A stretch of 41,360 nt of DNA from Deltaproteobacteria bacterium (GTDB taxonomy: Bacteria; Desulfobacterota; Desulfobulbia; Desulfobulbales; VMSU01), in assembly GCA_024275235.1 (NCBI GenBank), contig JAJRZN010000147.1, forward strand, positions 1 to 41,360. Reading direction: 5' to 3'. Position numbers and translations under genes: made by a program. Of the stretch, positions 8,104-17,777 are shown piece after piece; the first letter of the stretch is position 1; each line of letters begins with the position of its first letter. Under the pieces are notes generated by a model that saw nothing but the letters and a program-made list of their open reading frames with translations, ran no database searches and was not told the origin of the DNA.

Positions 8104-8895
8104 CTATTTGCCGGTAATCATATGAAAGACCCTGGGACTTACCACTACGGCTGAACGGATGGCTACGCCCTGATTGTTAACCTGGTCGGCGGCGGTGATT
8201 ACAATACTGTAAGTGCCGGTTGCGGCGGGGACGAAATGGGTTGCGAAATCACCAACAGTACCATCGTAGGTCATGGGCAGTTCGCTTATCTTTTTACCAT
8301 TTTTCAAGATGGTGGCGCGGATGGTATATTTATTGGCATCCCACAGGAAATCAGGGCTGATCGGGCAGCCGCACATGGGGCTGATATGGGCCGCGATCTT
8401 AATGTTGTCGCCCACGAGATGGAACTCATGGGGGACTGGTGAGGATGGTTCCACCATGAGGCCGTAGAGAGTGAAAATGATACCGTCCTTATCGAGATTA
8501 CGGCCGGGAATCAACCATACCGTCTTGCTCTCCCGGTGAAGATCAATGCCGGCGGAGAGGGGGCCGCTTATTTCAATGAGCAGTTTAACCGGATGATTAA
8601 TGTCCAAGGTGGTGGTAAATGATGCCGCTTTTTTTCCGGCTATCTGCTCACCGCGTTTCAGGGGCTTTTGCATCAGAAGTTTGGTATTTCCCGTACCTCC
8701 GGCGATCATCCCGTCGGCCAGAATTTTGCCGGTGTTAAAGTCTTTGACAGCCACGGCTATGCCGCCTACTGCCGTGCCGATAAACTTGGCATCGTTGGCT
8801 CTGGCTCTGACCACCAGCGTGGTGGGGATGGCAAAGGCCGGGATGGAGCTCAGGACGAATAAAAGTGCAAAAATGCTGAGTGCCAGTTTTTTCAT
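8104..8895 (-). CDS. Secreted protein of unknown function
   Basis: The 263-residue product begins with a clear signal peptide (MKKLALSIFALLFVLSS, cleavage after AFA), so it is exported. An ideal ribosome site (AAAGGAGG) lies 7-8 nt before the ATG. The mature part looks beta-rich. It has an Ile/Val-rich N-terminal strand region, a PMCGCPISPD segment around residue 175 with two cysteines two residues apart, and a C-terminal Ig-like stretch (GTYSIVITAADQVNNQG). It is a single transcription unit: its own terminator follows. I do not recognise the family. Position next to the two cytochrome genes suggests an envelope role, but nothing in the sequence shows it directly; the CGC pair could bind metal or form a disulfide. 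Confidence 0.85.
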   Translation of the reverse strand: MKKLALSIFALLFVLSSIPAFAIPTTLVVRARANDAKFIGTAVGGIAVAVKDFNTGKILADGMIAGGTGNTKLLMQKPLKRGEQIAGKKAASFTTTLDINHPVKLLIEISGPLSAGIDLHRESKTVWLIPGRNLDKDGIIFTLYGLMVEPSSPVPHEFHLVGDNIKIAAHISPMCGCPISPDFLWDANKYTIRATILKNGKKISELPMTYDGTVGDFATHFVPAATGTYSIVITAADQVNNQGVAIRSAVVVSPRVFHMITGK

Positions 8896-9080
8896 TTGGT
8901 AACCTCCTTTTTAGATGGTTCAGAATTAAACAAAATTCTTAAATTATGTATTTGCATATATGTCGTTGCGGCAAAAAAGGCAAGTTTAAAAAAAAAATCA
9001 GCAGGTAAAACTTGACGGCAGGGAAACCAGCATTTAAATTCGAAATGGGATTTTTTTTCAGATATAAAAAGAGGAATATA

Positions 9081-9248
9081 ATGATTAACAAGGAATTATT
9101 GGATATCCTGGCTTGTCCAAAATGTAAAGGTGAGCTTAAACTTACCACCAAAGAGGACGGCCTTGTTTGTGATAAATGCAAGCTGCTCTATGAAATTCGG
9201 GATGATATTCCGGTAATGCTGATTGATGAGGCCAGGAAGGTTGACTGA
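9081..9248 (+). CDS. Trm112-like zinc-binding protein (YcaR/UPF0434 type)
   Basis: The 55-residue protein begins MINKELLDILACPKCKGEL and carries a second pair, CDKC, followed by LLYEIRDDIPVML. This is the standard pattern of bacterial Trm112-like proteins, with four cysteines likely binding zinc. Eukaryotic and archaeal Trm112 activates several methyltransferases; the role of the bacterial form is less settled. I chose the ATG at 9081 (AAGAGG 6 nt upstream) because a longer reading from 9012 adds an atypical N-terminus. Its end overlaps the start of the next gene, so the two are probably co-translated. Confidence 0.85.
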   Translation: MINKELLDILACPKCKGELKLTTKEDGLVCDKCKLLYEIRDDIPVMLIDEARKVD

Positions 9249-10035
9249 CTATCCCCTGTCCGTTAAACGGGCCGACTGCTTTGTGAACGCGCCCTATGGT
9301 TTCCTGGAAGAGGGGCTTATTGATACCTTTATTGAGCAGGGTCTTCAACCGGAGATCGGCCTTGAGGGTGAGATACTATACACCAGGAAGGAGAGTGACT
9401 ATCGGAAAATCGCCGATCTTCTGCGTAAAAATTCCCTGTCATGCACCCTGCATGCCCCGTTTTTTGATCTCGCGCCCGGTGCCATTGATTACAAAATTTT
9501 AACCGTCAGCCGTGACAAGCTGCGTCTTGCCTTTGAACTTATCAGCATTTTTCAACCTCGGGCGGTTGTCTGTCATCTGGCCTATGAAGAAAACAAACAT
9601 GGCTATAAATTAAAGGAATGGTGTCGTCACTCCGAGGTTACCTGGCGGCAACTGGCGGCGCTGGCGGCATCAGGCGGCAGCCGCCTGATGCTTGAAAACA
9701 CCTATGAGACAAATCCGGAGCGCCATATTACCATGCTGCAGGCCCTTGACTCTCCCCATGCCGGGTTTTGCCTTGATACCGGCCACCTCCTGGCCTTTGC
9801 CCACAGCCCCTGGCAGGAGTGGCTGCCGGCCATGTCGCCCTGGCTTGGTCATCTGCATCTCCATGATAATAATGGCCGCCGGGATGAACATCTCGGCATA
9901 GGCCGGGGAAAATTTGATTTTCAGGGGCTGTTCCGCTTCCTGAGCAGGCACAATCTTCATCCCCTGATTACCCTGGAACCACACTCGGAGGATGATCTTC
10001 AGGTCAGTCTTCGGGCCTTGGGCCTTAATTCATAA
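9226..10035 (+). CDS. Sugar phosphate isomerase/epimerase-like TIM barrel protein
   Basis: About 269 residues with the AP-endonuclease-2 / xylose-isomerase-like barrel pattern: LHAPF, CHLAYEENKHG, MLENTYE, CLDTGHLLAF, HLHLHDNNGRRDEHLGIGRG and TLEPHSEDDL. The Glu, Asp, His and His in these strands are the usual divalent-metal ligands. The family includes sugar isomerases and endonuclease IV, so the substrate cannot be named. The start is uncertain: ATG at 9226 and TTG at 9223 or 9241 are in frame, and none has a well-spaced ribosome site. The start overlaps the Trm112-like gene, and dnaE follows about 105 nt later. Confidence 0.8.
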   Translation: MRPGRLTDYPLSVKRADCFVNAPYGFLEEGLIDTFIEQGLQPEIGLEGEILYTRKESDYRKIADLLRKNSLSCTLHAPFFDLAPGAIDYKILTVSRDKLRLAFELISIFQPRAVVCHLAYEENKHGYKLKEWCRHSEVTWRQLAALAASGGSRLMLENTYETNPERHITMLQALDSPHAGFCLDTGHLLAFAHSPWQEWLPAMSPWLGHLHLHDNNGRRDEHLGIGRGKFDFQGLFRFLSRHNLHPLITLEPHSEDDLQVSLRALGLNS

Positions 10036-10140
10036 GATCATAAGCTGTGCCTGGTTCCGGGCCTGACGAAACACGATGATTTTGACAGGGCCGGTACCCC
10101 GGTCTGCTTACCTTCATATAAACATCCTGGATTATCTATA

Positions 10141-13100
10141 ATGACTGCTACCGATTTCGTTCACCTCCACGTTCATACTCAATACAGCCTTCTGGACGGG
10201 GCCATCCGCTTTAATGATCTCTATGCCAAATGCCATGAATTCGGCATGGATACCGTGACCATTACTGATCATGGTACCATGTTCGGGGCTCTGGAATTTT
10301 ATGAGACAGCGAGGAAGGCCAAGCTGAAGCCCATTATCGGTTGTGAATTTTATGTCGCCCCCCACAGTCGTAAGATTAAGGGCGGCAAGACGGCTGGTGA
10401 GGTGCTTTACTATCATCTTGTTCTTCTTGCCATGAATAAAAACGGCTATCAGAATCTTCTGAAACTGGCCAGTTACGCCCAGCTGGACGGCTATTACTAT
10501 AAGCCGCGGATTGATAAAGAACTGTTACGGGAGCATAGCGCCGATCTTATTGCCCTTTCTGCCTGTCTACATGGAGAGGTGGCCTATCAGGTTGGTCATA
10601 ACCGGGATATGAAGGCGGCAGTGAAGGCGGCTTCTGAGTTTAAGGATCTTTTTGGTGACCGCTTTTATCTTGAGCTTCAGGAAAACGGTCTTGAGGAACA
10701 AAAAGTTGTCAATGACGGCCTGAAAAAGATAGCGGCGGAGCTTGACATGCAGCTGGTGGCCACCAACGACTGCCATTATCTTAATCGTGAAGACGCCGCC
10801 GCCCATGAGGTTCTGCTCTGTATCCAGACCGGCAAGACCATGGATGACCCCAAGCGCTTTAAATTTTCCACTGATGAACTCTATTTTAAGTCACCGGCTG
10901 ATATGGCCCGTGATTTTGCCCATTGCCCGGAGGCTCTTGCTAACGCGGCCGTTATTGCCGGCCGCTGTAATCTTGAGCTGGAGTATGGTGAAAGCTGCTT
11001 CCCTGTTTTGAGCCGCCTGAGGGCTATACCCTGAGTACATTTTTTGAGAAGCAGGCCCGGGACGGTCTGGAGGAACGTCTTGAAGAACTCAGGGGCAGTG
11101 ATGGCTTAAGTACCGAGCAGGAGGAAATATATCGTCAGCGCATGGATATGGAGGTTGGGGTTATCAAGACCATGGGATTTCCGGCCTATTTTCTCATTGT
11201 GGCCGACTTTATAAACTGGTCCAAGAGTCAGGGCATTCCCGTGGGACCGGGCCGCGGTTCCGGGGCCGGCAGTCTGGCCGCTTACAGTATGCGGATTACC
11301 GATATTGACCCCATTCGTCACGGCCTGATATTTGAGCGCTTTCTGAATATCGAACGGCAGGGGATGCCGGATTTTGATATTGATTTCTGCCAGACCCGCC
11401 GCGGTGAAGTCATTGAATACGTCAAGAGGCGGTATGGCGGTGAGGATCATGTGGCCCAGATCGCTGCCTATGGCTCCATGAAGGCCAAAGGGGTAATCCG
11501 CGATGTGGGCCGCGCCCTGGCCATGCCCTTTGGCGAGGTTGACCGCATTGCCAAGCTGGTGCCCAATGTCCTGGGTATTACCCTGCCCAAGGCCCTGAAA
11601 CAGGAACCGCGCCTGCAGGATTTGATGAAGCGGGATGAACAGGTGGCTAAATTAATGACCATCGCCATGCGCCTTGAGGGGCTGCCGCGCCATATATCCA
11701 CTCATGCCGCTGGTGTGGTTATTTCACCTGAGCCCATGATGGAATATCTGCCTGTCTGCCGTGATTCCAAGGGTGATGTAATTACCCAATATGACAAGAA
11801 ATATACTGAAAAGACCGGTCTGATAAAATTCGATTTTCTGGGGCTGAAGACCCTGACGGTGATTGAAAACGCCATTAAACTCATTGCCAAGGTTATTGGA
11901 GAGCGTCTTAATCTGGCAGCTATCAGCATGGATGACGTTAAGACCTTTAAACTCCTGCGTAAAGGCGATGCCCTGGGGGTTTTTCAGTTGGAAAGCTCTG
12001 GGATGAGAGCCCTGCTCATGGATATGCAGCCCGAGGTCTTCAGCGATCTGGTGGCTCTGGTGGCCCTTTATCGGCCCGGCCCCTTAGAGAGCGGCATGGT
12101 CTCTGATTTTGTCAACACCAAACATGGCCGCATGGTGGCCAAATACCCCCTGCCTCAGTTAAAACCTATTCTGGAGGAGACCTACGGGGTTATCGTCTAT
12201 CAGGAACAGGTCATGAAAATCGCCAATGTCCTGGCTAACTACAGCCTGGGTGATGCCGATATTCTGCGCCGGGCCATGGGTAAAAAGGTCAAGGAGATCA
12301 TGGATAATGAAAAAGAAAAATTCATGGCCGGTGCCCTGGCTAATAATATTCCCCAGGATAAAGCGGAATATATATTCGACCTCATGGCCAAATTCGCGGG
12401 TTATGGTTTCAATAAATCCCACAGTGCCGCCTATGCCCTTATTTCCTATCAGACCGCCTATCTGAAGGCCCATTATCCAGCCCAGTTTATGGCCGCTTTA
12501 TTGTCCTGCGATGTAAATAATACCGACAAGGTTGTCCTCTATATTAATGAATGTAAACATCATGGTATAGAGGTTTTGCCGCCGGACATCAACGAGAGTG
12601 ACAAGGATTTTAATGTCATTGAAGGGCGGATCCGCTTTGGTCTGGCTGCCATCAAGAATGTTGGTGACGCGGCCCTGGATTCTATTATTGAGGAACGAGA
12701 GAAGGAGGGGCCGTACACCTCGCTTGAAGATTTCTGCTCCCGTATTGATTCCCGGCGGGTCAACAAGAGGGTGATAGAGAGCCTCATTAAAACCGGGGGG
12801 TTTGATTCCTTGGGAGCTCGGCGTTCGCAGATGTTTGCTGTTCTTGATCAGGCTCTGGAACAGGCTCAGGCCGCCCAGCGGGATAAGTTAAGCGGCCAGT
12901 TTTCCCTCTTTGAAATGCTTCCTGAGGATGAAAACAATAAGAATCAGGCCATCCCCCTGCCCGATATTCCCGAATGGAGTCAGAAGAAGATGCTGGCTGC
13001 TGAAAAGGAGATGGTGGGGTATTATATTTCCGGTCATCCCTTGGATAATTATCAGCAGGATCTGGCCGACCTGGTGGATGCTAATCTCATGGAGGTTGCT

Positions 13101-13664
13101 GCCAGTAAGCATGAGCGGCAGGTGCGGGTCGGGGGGCTGGTGCGAACCTGGAAAGAGCATAAGAGTAAGAAGAAAGAACGAATGGCCTTTGTTACTCTGG
13201 AGGATTTGACCGGCAGTATTGAGGTGATTGTTTTTCCCCGCACCTTTGCTGAGTGTTCTGAGCTCTTAGATAGTGAAGAAGCCTTGATTATTCAGGGCCG
13301 TCTGCAGACTGATGAAGAACGGGGCGAGGCCAAAATTATTGCCGATTCAGTTGATTCCCTGTTAGGTGCCAGGGAAAAATTTACCGAAAAAACCATTGTT
13401 CGTTTGCGGGCGGAGACCATCTCCCGGCCCGTTATGCAGAGGGTAAAGCAGGTATTACAGAAGTTTTATGGCAGCTGCCCGGTGAGTCTGATAATTCATT
13501 TTGAACAGCGGGGTGAGGTTGATATAGATGTTCCCGGGGATATGACCATTAGGCCTTGCCGGGAATTTCGCCAGGAGGTCGTTGATTTAATGGCTGATTG
13601 CCAGGTACTGTTCCAGCCCAAAGCGGTTGAGATAAAACAGCCCCGTAAATGGTCGAAAAAATAA
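10141..13664 (+). CDS. dnaE: DNA polymerase III alpha subunit, interrupted by a -1 frameshift
   Basis: Main replicative polymerase, ~1174 residues after correction (normal length). The PHP domain (HLHVH, TDHGTMFG) is followed by the polymerase core with the catalytic-Asp segments PDFDIDFC (~residue 410) and IKFDFLGL (~564), GRGSGAGS, a clamp-binding motif QFSLF (~919) and an OB domain (VRVGGLV...VTLEDLTGSIEV). The frame breaks at the T-tract 11006-11009: the upstream frame ends at 11034, while the downstream frame is open from 11010 (EPPEGYTLSTFFEKQ). A fifth T would restore VFEPPEGY. Everything downstream is intact, and the gene is essential in bacteria, so a sequence error or a very recent lesion is most likely. 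GTTTTG is not a classic slippery heptamer. Confidence 0.95.
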
Positions 13665-13685
13665 CTTCTACAAAGCTGATGTCCA

Positions 13686-14573
13686 TTAGTTTATGATTTC
13701 TTCTTCGCTCAGCATAATTATTTTCAGCCGCTTTAAAAGGGCCGTCTCAATCTGTCTGATACGTTCCCTTGAAATGGCAAACTGATCGGCAATATTGCTC
13801 AAGGTGCGTGGTTTTTCCTGGAGCAGGCGCTCAAAGAGGATTACCTGTTCCCGGTTGCTGAGCTCCGGGCGCAGATCCTCAAGACGCTGGAGGAACCAGG
13901 CAAGATACTCATGTTCCGCGACTGCTTCTTCAACTCCGGGGCAGGAACTTTGCAGAAAGGTTTTATGGGATGGGCCGTGTTCATCACCAATGGGTGATTC
14001 TAAGGAGAGATCATGGTTGCCCAGGCGTTGCTCCATTTCCTGAATGTCCTGTTCCCTGACCTTTAAACGCTGGGCCAGGGTGCTGTTATCGGCCTTGATT
14101 CCCTGTGATTCAAGATTTTTCTTTTCCCTGTTCAGGCTGTAGAAGAGTTTGCGCTGGGCTTGAGTGGTGCCAATCTTTACCAGCCGCCAATTATCCATGA
14201 TGAATTTCAGGATATAGGCCCGAATCCAATAGGCGGCATAAGAGGAAAATTGTACACCCCGATGGGGATCATATTTGTCAACCGCCTTGGCCAGGCCGAA
14301 ATTACCCTCCTGGATAAGATCAAGAAAATTCTCCTTCCAATAACGTCGAAAGTTCATCACCAGCTTAACCACGAGGCGTAAATTGCTTACCACCAGGGTA
14401 CGGCCGGCCTTTTTATCCCCCTCTTCATAGACCCGGCGGGTCAGGTTGCAGGTTTCCTCTTTGCTTAACAGGCGGTATTGACTTATATCGCGCATATAAC
14501 GGCTTATGTCCCGATAGTTTAAGGGGATTAAATCGTCTTTCATCGGCATAATCAAGCAGTTATTAACTTTCAT
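13686..14573 (-). CDS. rpoH: RNA polymerase sigma-32 factor
   Basis: The 295-residue protein has sigma-70 regions 2-4. The RpoH box is present in the form QRKLFYSLNREKK, the mark of sigma-32 as opposed to other group 3 sigmas. Region 2 includes DLIQEGNFGLAKAVDKYDP and FSSYAAYWIRAYI; region 4.2 reads LSNIADQFAISRERIRQIE. The start at 14573 has AGGAG 6 nt upstream; a reading from 14657 adds 28 unlikely residues. Sigma-32 directs heat-shock and protein-quality genes. It is convergent with dnaE, 21 bp apart, without an obvious hairpin between them. Confidence 0.93.
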   Translation of the reverse strand: MKVNNCLIMPMKDDLIPLNYRDISRYMRDISQYRLLSKEETCNLTRRVYEEGDKKAGRTLVVSNLRLVVKLVMNFRRYWKENFLDLIQEGNFGLAKAVDKYDPHRGVQFSSYAAYWIRAYILKFIMDNWRLVKIGTTQAQRKLFYSLNREKKNLESQGIKADNSTLAQRLKVREQDIQEMEQRLGNHDLSLESPIGDEHGPSHKTFLQSSCPGVEEAVAEHEYLAWFLQRLEDLRPELSNREQVILFERLLQEKPRTLSNIADQFAISRERIRQIETALLKRLKIIMLSEEEIIN

Positions 14574-14728
14574 GATGGCTCCTGTAAGGTTGTGACGGTT
14601 CTTTTGTCGTCTGGGCCGGGATGGCGAAAAGACACAATTACTTACAGCAACTTGCATGCCATGGAATGATGTTTAGTGTTTAACTATCGTGAATTAATTA
14701 AAAAAATAAAATTTGACTTTGCCTGTTT

Positions 14729-14787
14729 GTGATATTATCACGCCCTGATTACAGTTGTGATGTTATGTTTGTAATTCAAATTACAAA
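14729..14787. promoter_or_regulatory. Two palindromes upstream of rpoH
   Basis: GTGATATTATCAC (14729-14741) is a perfect 13-bp palindrome, and TTTGTAATT / AATTACAAA (14768-14787) has perfect 9-bp arms around CA. They lie between the stop of the YkgJ-like gene and the rpoH start, so they could be operators for rpoH or the end signal of the upstream gene. The proteins that bind them are unknown. Confidence 0.35.
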
Positions 14788-14799
14788 ACAGGTAGTTGG

Positions 14800-15579
14800 C
14801 TATTTGCGGCGGCGGGGGGTAAGAGTGGGGCGCTGGGCGAGGGTGAACTGCAGCCATTTATAGGCGAAACGAAGCAGAGCCTCATCGTCGGTATCTAAGG
14901 CCCGCACCTGAGATTTGCTTAGTTTAAATTGCCGGAAAATGTTGTTGAGACGGACATAGTCCCGGAAGTCATCAATATTATAGCAGGCCATGAAGGCGAG
15001 ACGCTGCAGGGGGCCTGCTTCCCCTTCACCCTGCCATGGGTTGCTTAAAAAGAGGGTATCCATTTCGGCCCAGAGATCATCCATCATATTATAAGGAAGA
15101 ATATTCTGATCCCGCAGCCAGGCGTCCACGGTCATTTCGTGTGGTTCTTTGTGCCCCAGGCAATAGTCATGATGGGTCATAAAATAGTATTCATCGGGAC
15201 GGTCGGACGAAGTTCCACGGTCAACGGCTCGTTCCAGGGGGTAGGTGCGGCAGGCTGAGGGGCGGTTTTCATAGACCGAACAGCCTGATTCTATCAGGAA
15301 GGGGCAGGTGTATTCTTTGTTGTTCCGCATCCTCAAGACCACTGAGGGAAAATGAGGATTTGTGCGCCCGGGAACCAGCCCGGCGTAAAGATTTAGAAAT
15401 TCTGCCGAAGTGATGCGCAGATGATTTTTTAGTTTTATGACATCAAAGGGATAGATAAAGAGTTCCAGGCGCCGACAGCATTTTTTAAAACAGGCCACCT
15501 CAGAGTGACAACGGAAATTAAAGCTGTTCTTGCCCAGCGGAATCATGCCTTCGGGGAATTGTTTCGGGTGATTACTCAT
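14800..15579 (-). CDS. YkgJ-type cysteine cluster protein
   Basis: The 259-residue protein has the family's cysteine spacing: FRCHSEVACFKKCCRRL, then CPFLIESGCSVYENRPSACRTYPL, and later HHDYCLGH. These residues probably bind a metal or Fe-S cluster. The biochemical role of the family is not established. The middle and C-terminus (DAWLRDQNILPYNMMDDLW) are helical and fit longer members. There is no strong ribosome site at the ATG at 15579; the Met 12 codons later is an alternative start. It lies about 76 nt downstream of moaA on the same strand and may share its transcript. Confidence 0.8.
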   Translation of the reverse strand: MSNHPKQFPEGMIPLGKNSFNFRCHSEVACFKKCCRRLELFIYPFDVIKLKNHLRITSAEFLNLYAGLVPGRTNPHFPSVVLRMRNNKEYTCPFLIESGCSVYENRPSACRTYPLERAVDRGTSSDRPDEYYFMTHHDYCLGHKEPHEMTVDAWLRDQNILPYNMMDDLWAEMDTLFLSNPWQGEGEAGPLQRLAFMACYNIDDFRDYVRLNNIFRQFKLSKSQVRALDTDDEALLRFAYKWLQFTLAQRPTLTPRRRK

Positions 15580-15654
15580 TTTTAATTTCTGAATTTGGGG
15601 GTATTGGAATGGTTGGGACTCGTCGCTGTCATGTACTTCGTTGTGGATAAAAAA

Positions 15655-16653
15655 TCAACCGCCAATCCGTGACATTTCTCCATGGCAGCTGCCGGTTTTC
15701 TGGCCCTGGGTCAGGGTATGCCCTTTTGGCTTGTTGATAATGGTTTGAATAAGTAACCGGCGGATATCCTCGTCGGAGGCCCCGCTGCGCAACGGCCCCT
15801 TGAGATCTTCCTCGCGGTCGGTGAGCAGGCAGGAGCGCAGACGTCCCTGCGAGGTCAGCCGCAGGCGGTTGCAGGTATCGCAGAAATGATTACTCAAAGG
15901 GCTGATAAAGCCGAGGCTGCCTGCTGCTCCCGGCAGTTTAAACATGCGGGCCGGGCCATGGAGACGCTGGCTCTTGATGGGTTGTAATTCACCCAGGGGG
16001 GCAATCATTGTCATTATATCTGCTGTTGAGATAAATTTTGCCTGCTGTCCGGCCCCGGCCAGGCCAACGGGCATAAATTCGATAAATCGAATATCAAGGG
16101 GCTGTTTAATGGTCAGGCGGGCAAAGTCAATGAATTCATCATCATTAACTCCGCGCATGGCAACCACATTCAATTTAATTACTGGAAAGCCCATCTCCAG
16201 CGCTTTTTCAATTCCCCGCCAGACCTTAGCGAAGCAGGCGGAACCTGTGATTTCTTCAAAACGGCGGGGGCGCAGACTGTCTAAGCTTATGTTCAATTTT
16301 TCAAGTCCGGCCCTCTGAAGATCATGCAGCATTCCCTCCAGCAGGACACCATTGGTGGTCAGACGTATTTCACTCAGGCCGTCTACCTGGGCCAGACGCT
16401 GGATAAAGGGTATTACTCCCCGCCGCACTAAGGGTTCGCCGCCGGTGAGACGTACCTTTTTTATACCCAGTTCCACCGCGAGGCGCACTATCCGCAGAAT
16501 CTCCTCGTAAGACAGCAGGTTGGTATGCTTAGTTTTACCGTCCCTCGGGGTGCAGTATTGACAGTGCAGGTTGCAATGGTCGGTAATGGAGACCCGCAAA
16601 TAATTTATACTGCGGTTAAAGGTGTCGGTAAGGGCGTTTTTATCGGTATGCAT
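15655..16653 (-). CDS. moaA: GTP 3',8-cyclase (molybdenum cofactor synthesis)
   Basis: Radical SAM enzyme that turns GTP into 3',8-cyclo-GTP, the first step of molybdopterin synthesis. The N-terminal cluster motif CNLHCQYC occupies residues 27-34, followed by RLTGGEPLVR. The C-terminal cluster motif FCDTCNRLRLTSQGRLRSCL supplies the second 4Fe-4S. The protein ends in Gly-Gly, the conserved tail needed for catalysis. The length of 332 is normal. The ribosome site is weak. It is divergent from tsaD with a ~116-nt gap. Molybdenum-cofactor enzymes are common in respiratory anaerobes. Confidence 0.96.
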   Translation of the reverse strand: MHTDKNALTDTFNRSINYLRVSITDHCNLHCQYCTPRDGKTKHTNLLSYEEILRIVRLAVELGIKKVRLTGGEPLVRRGVIPFIQRLAQVDGLSEIRLTTNGVLLEGMLHDLQRAGLEKLNISLDSLRPRRFEEITGSACFAKVWRGIEKALEMGFPVIKLNVVAMRGVNDDEFIDFARLTIKQPLDIRFIEFMPVGLAGAGQQAKFISTADIMTMIAPLGELQPIKSQRLHGPARMFKLPGAAGSLGFISPLSNHFCDTCNRLRLTSQGRLRSCLLTDREEDLKGPLRSGASDEDIRRLLIQTIINKPKGHTLTQGQKTGSCHGEMSRIGG

Positions 16654-16769
16654 GGCGGTTAAATGATAAAAATAAAAAATTAAGTTGTTTTACTCCTTTT
16701 TTGACTATAAATTAAGTCTTTTATGGAGTTGTTTTAATCTCATTCAATCTATGTGATAACGGAAAATAT

Positions 16770-17777
16770 ATGTTAATCCTCGGAGTTGAAAGCTCCTGTG
16801 ACGAAACAGCCGCCGCGATACTGGAAGACGGGCGGTTATTAAGAGCCAATGTTATTAATTCTCAAATTGCTGTTCATGCTGAATATGGCGGCGTGGTGCC
16901 GGAGCTGGCTTCCCGCCATCATCTCCTGAATATCTATCCCGTGGTGCAGGAAGCCCTGCATCAGGCGGAAGTGAGCCTCGACGATATTGATGCTCTGGCG
17001 GTTACTCAGGGGCCGGGGCTCATCGGCTCGCTTCTCGTGGGACTGTCTTTTGTTAAGGCCCTGGCCTTAGTCAGGGGGCTGCCCTTTACCGGGGTTGATC
17101 ACCTGAGCGGTCATATCTCGGCGGTTTTTCTCGGAGATCGGCAGCCGGATTACCCCTTTGTGGCCCTGGTGGCCTCCGGTGGGCATTCGAGTATTTTTCA
17201 GGTCTCCGGCCCTCTTGATTACCGTCTTCTGGGTTGTTCCCGGGATGACGCGGCTGGTGAAGCCTTTGACAAGGTGGCAAAGCTTCTCGGTCTTTCTTAT
17301 CCCGGCGGCCCGGCGGTTGCTGAACGGGCCGCTGAGGGTGATGGCAGGGCCATTAAATTCCCCCGCGCCTGGCTGGAGGCTGATAGTCTGGATTTCAGCT
17401 TCAGCGGTCTCAAGACCTCGGTGGTAAATTTTGTTAATCAATGCCGGATGAAAAATAAACCAATACCCATTGCCGATATCTGTGCCTCATTTCAGGAGGC
17501 GGTGGTGGAGGTGCTGGTGGAGAAGACCGTCATGGCCGCTAAGCGCCAGGGAATCAAACACCTTACCGCGGCCGGCGGGGTGGCCTCTAATCAACGTTTG
17601 CGGGAGGTACTAAGCAGACGTTGCCGAGAAGAGGGGATGGAACTGTTCCTTACCCCGGCTGAATTCTGTACCGATAATGCCGCCATGATTGCCCTGGCCG
17701 GCTGGTATCGGCTGCAAAACGGTGAAACCTCAGGAAATGACCTTGATGTCTATTCCCGCTCATCTTTGTGGACATGA
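16770..17777 (+). CDS. tsaD: tRNA N6-adenosine threonylcarbamoyltransferase
   Basis: Transfers threonylcarbamoyl to A37 of ANN-decoding tRNAs together with TsaB, TsaE and TsaC. The 335-residue protein begins MLILGVESSCDETA and has the ASKHA-fold motifs GGVVPELASRHH, TQGPGLIGSLLVG, VDHLSGH (metal-binding histidines), VASGGHS, and a C-terminal AAGGVASN and CTDNAAMIA. All key residues are present. The start codon follows a weak AACGGAAA. It overlaps the next gene by an ATGA junction. Confidence 0.97.
   Translation: MLILGVESSCDETAAAILEDGRLLRANVINSQIAVHAEYGGVVPELASRHHLLNIYPVVQEALHQAEVSLDDIDALAVTQGPGLIGSLLVGLSFVKALALVRGLPFTGVDHLSGHISAVFLGDRQPDYPFVALVASGGHSSIFQVSGPLDYRLLGCSRDDAAGEAFDKVAKLLGLSYPGGPAVAERAAEGDGRAIKFPRAWLEADSLDFSFSGLKTSVVNFVNQCRMKNKPIPIADICASFQEAVVEVLVEKTVMAAKRQGIKHLTAAGGVASNQRLREVLSRRCREEGMELFLTPAEFCTDNAAMIALAGWYRLQNGETSGNDLDVYSRSSLWT

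Noticed and set aside
11004-11012. Programmed -1 frameshifting in dnaE
   Set aside because: The sequence CCTGTTTTGAGC does not form a classic slippery heptamer, and I see no clear stimulatory structure just after it. A missing base is simpler, although not proven.
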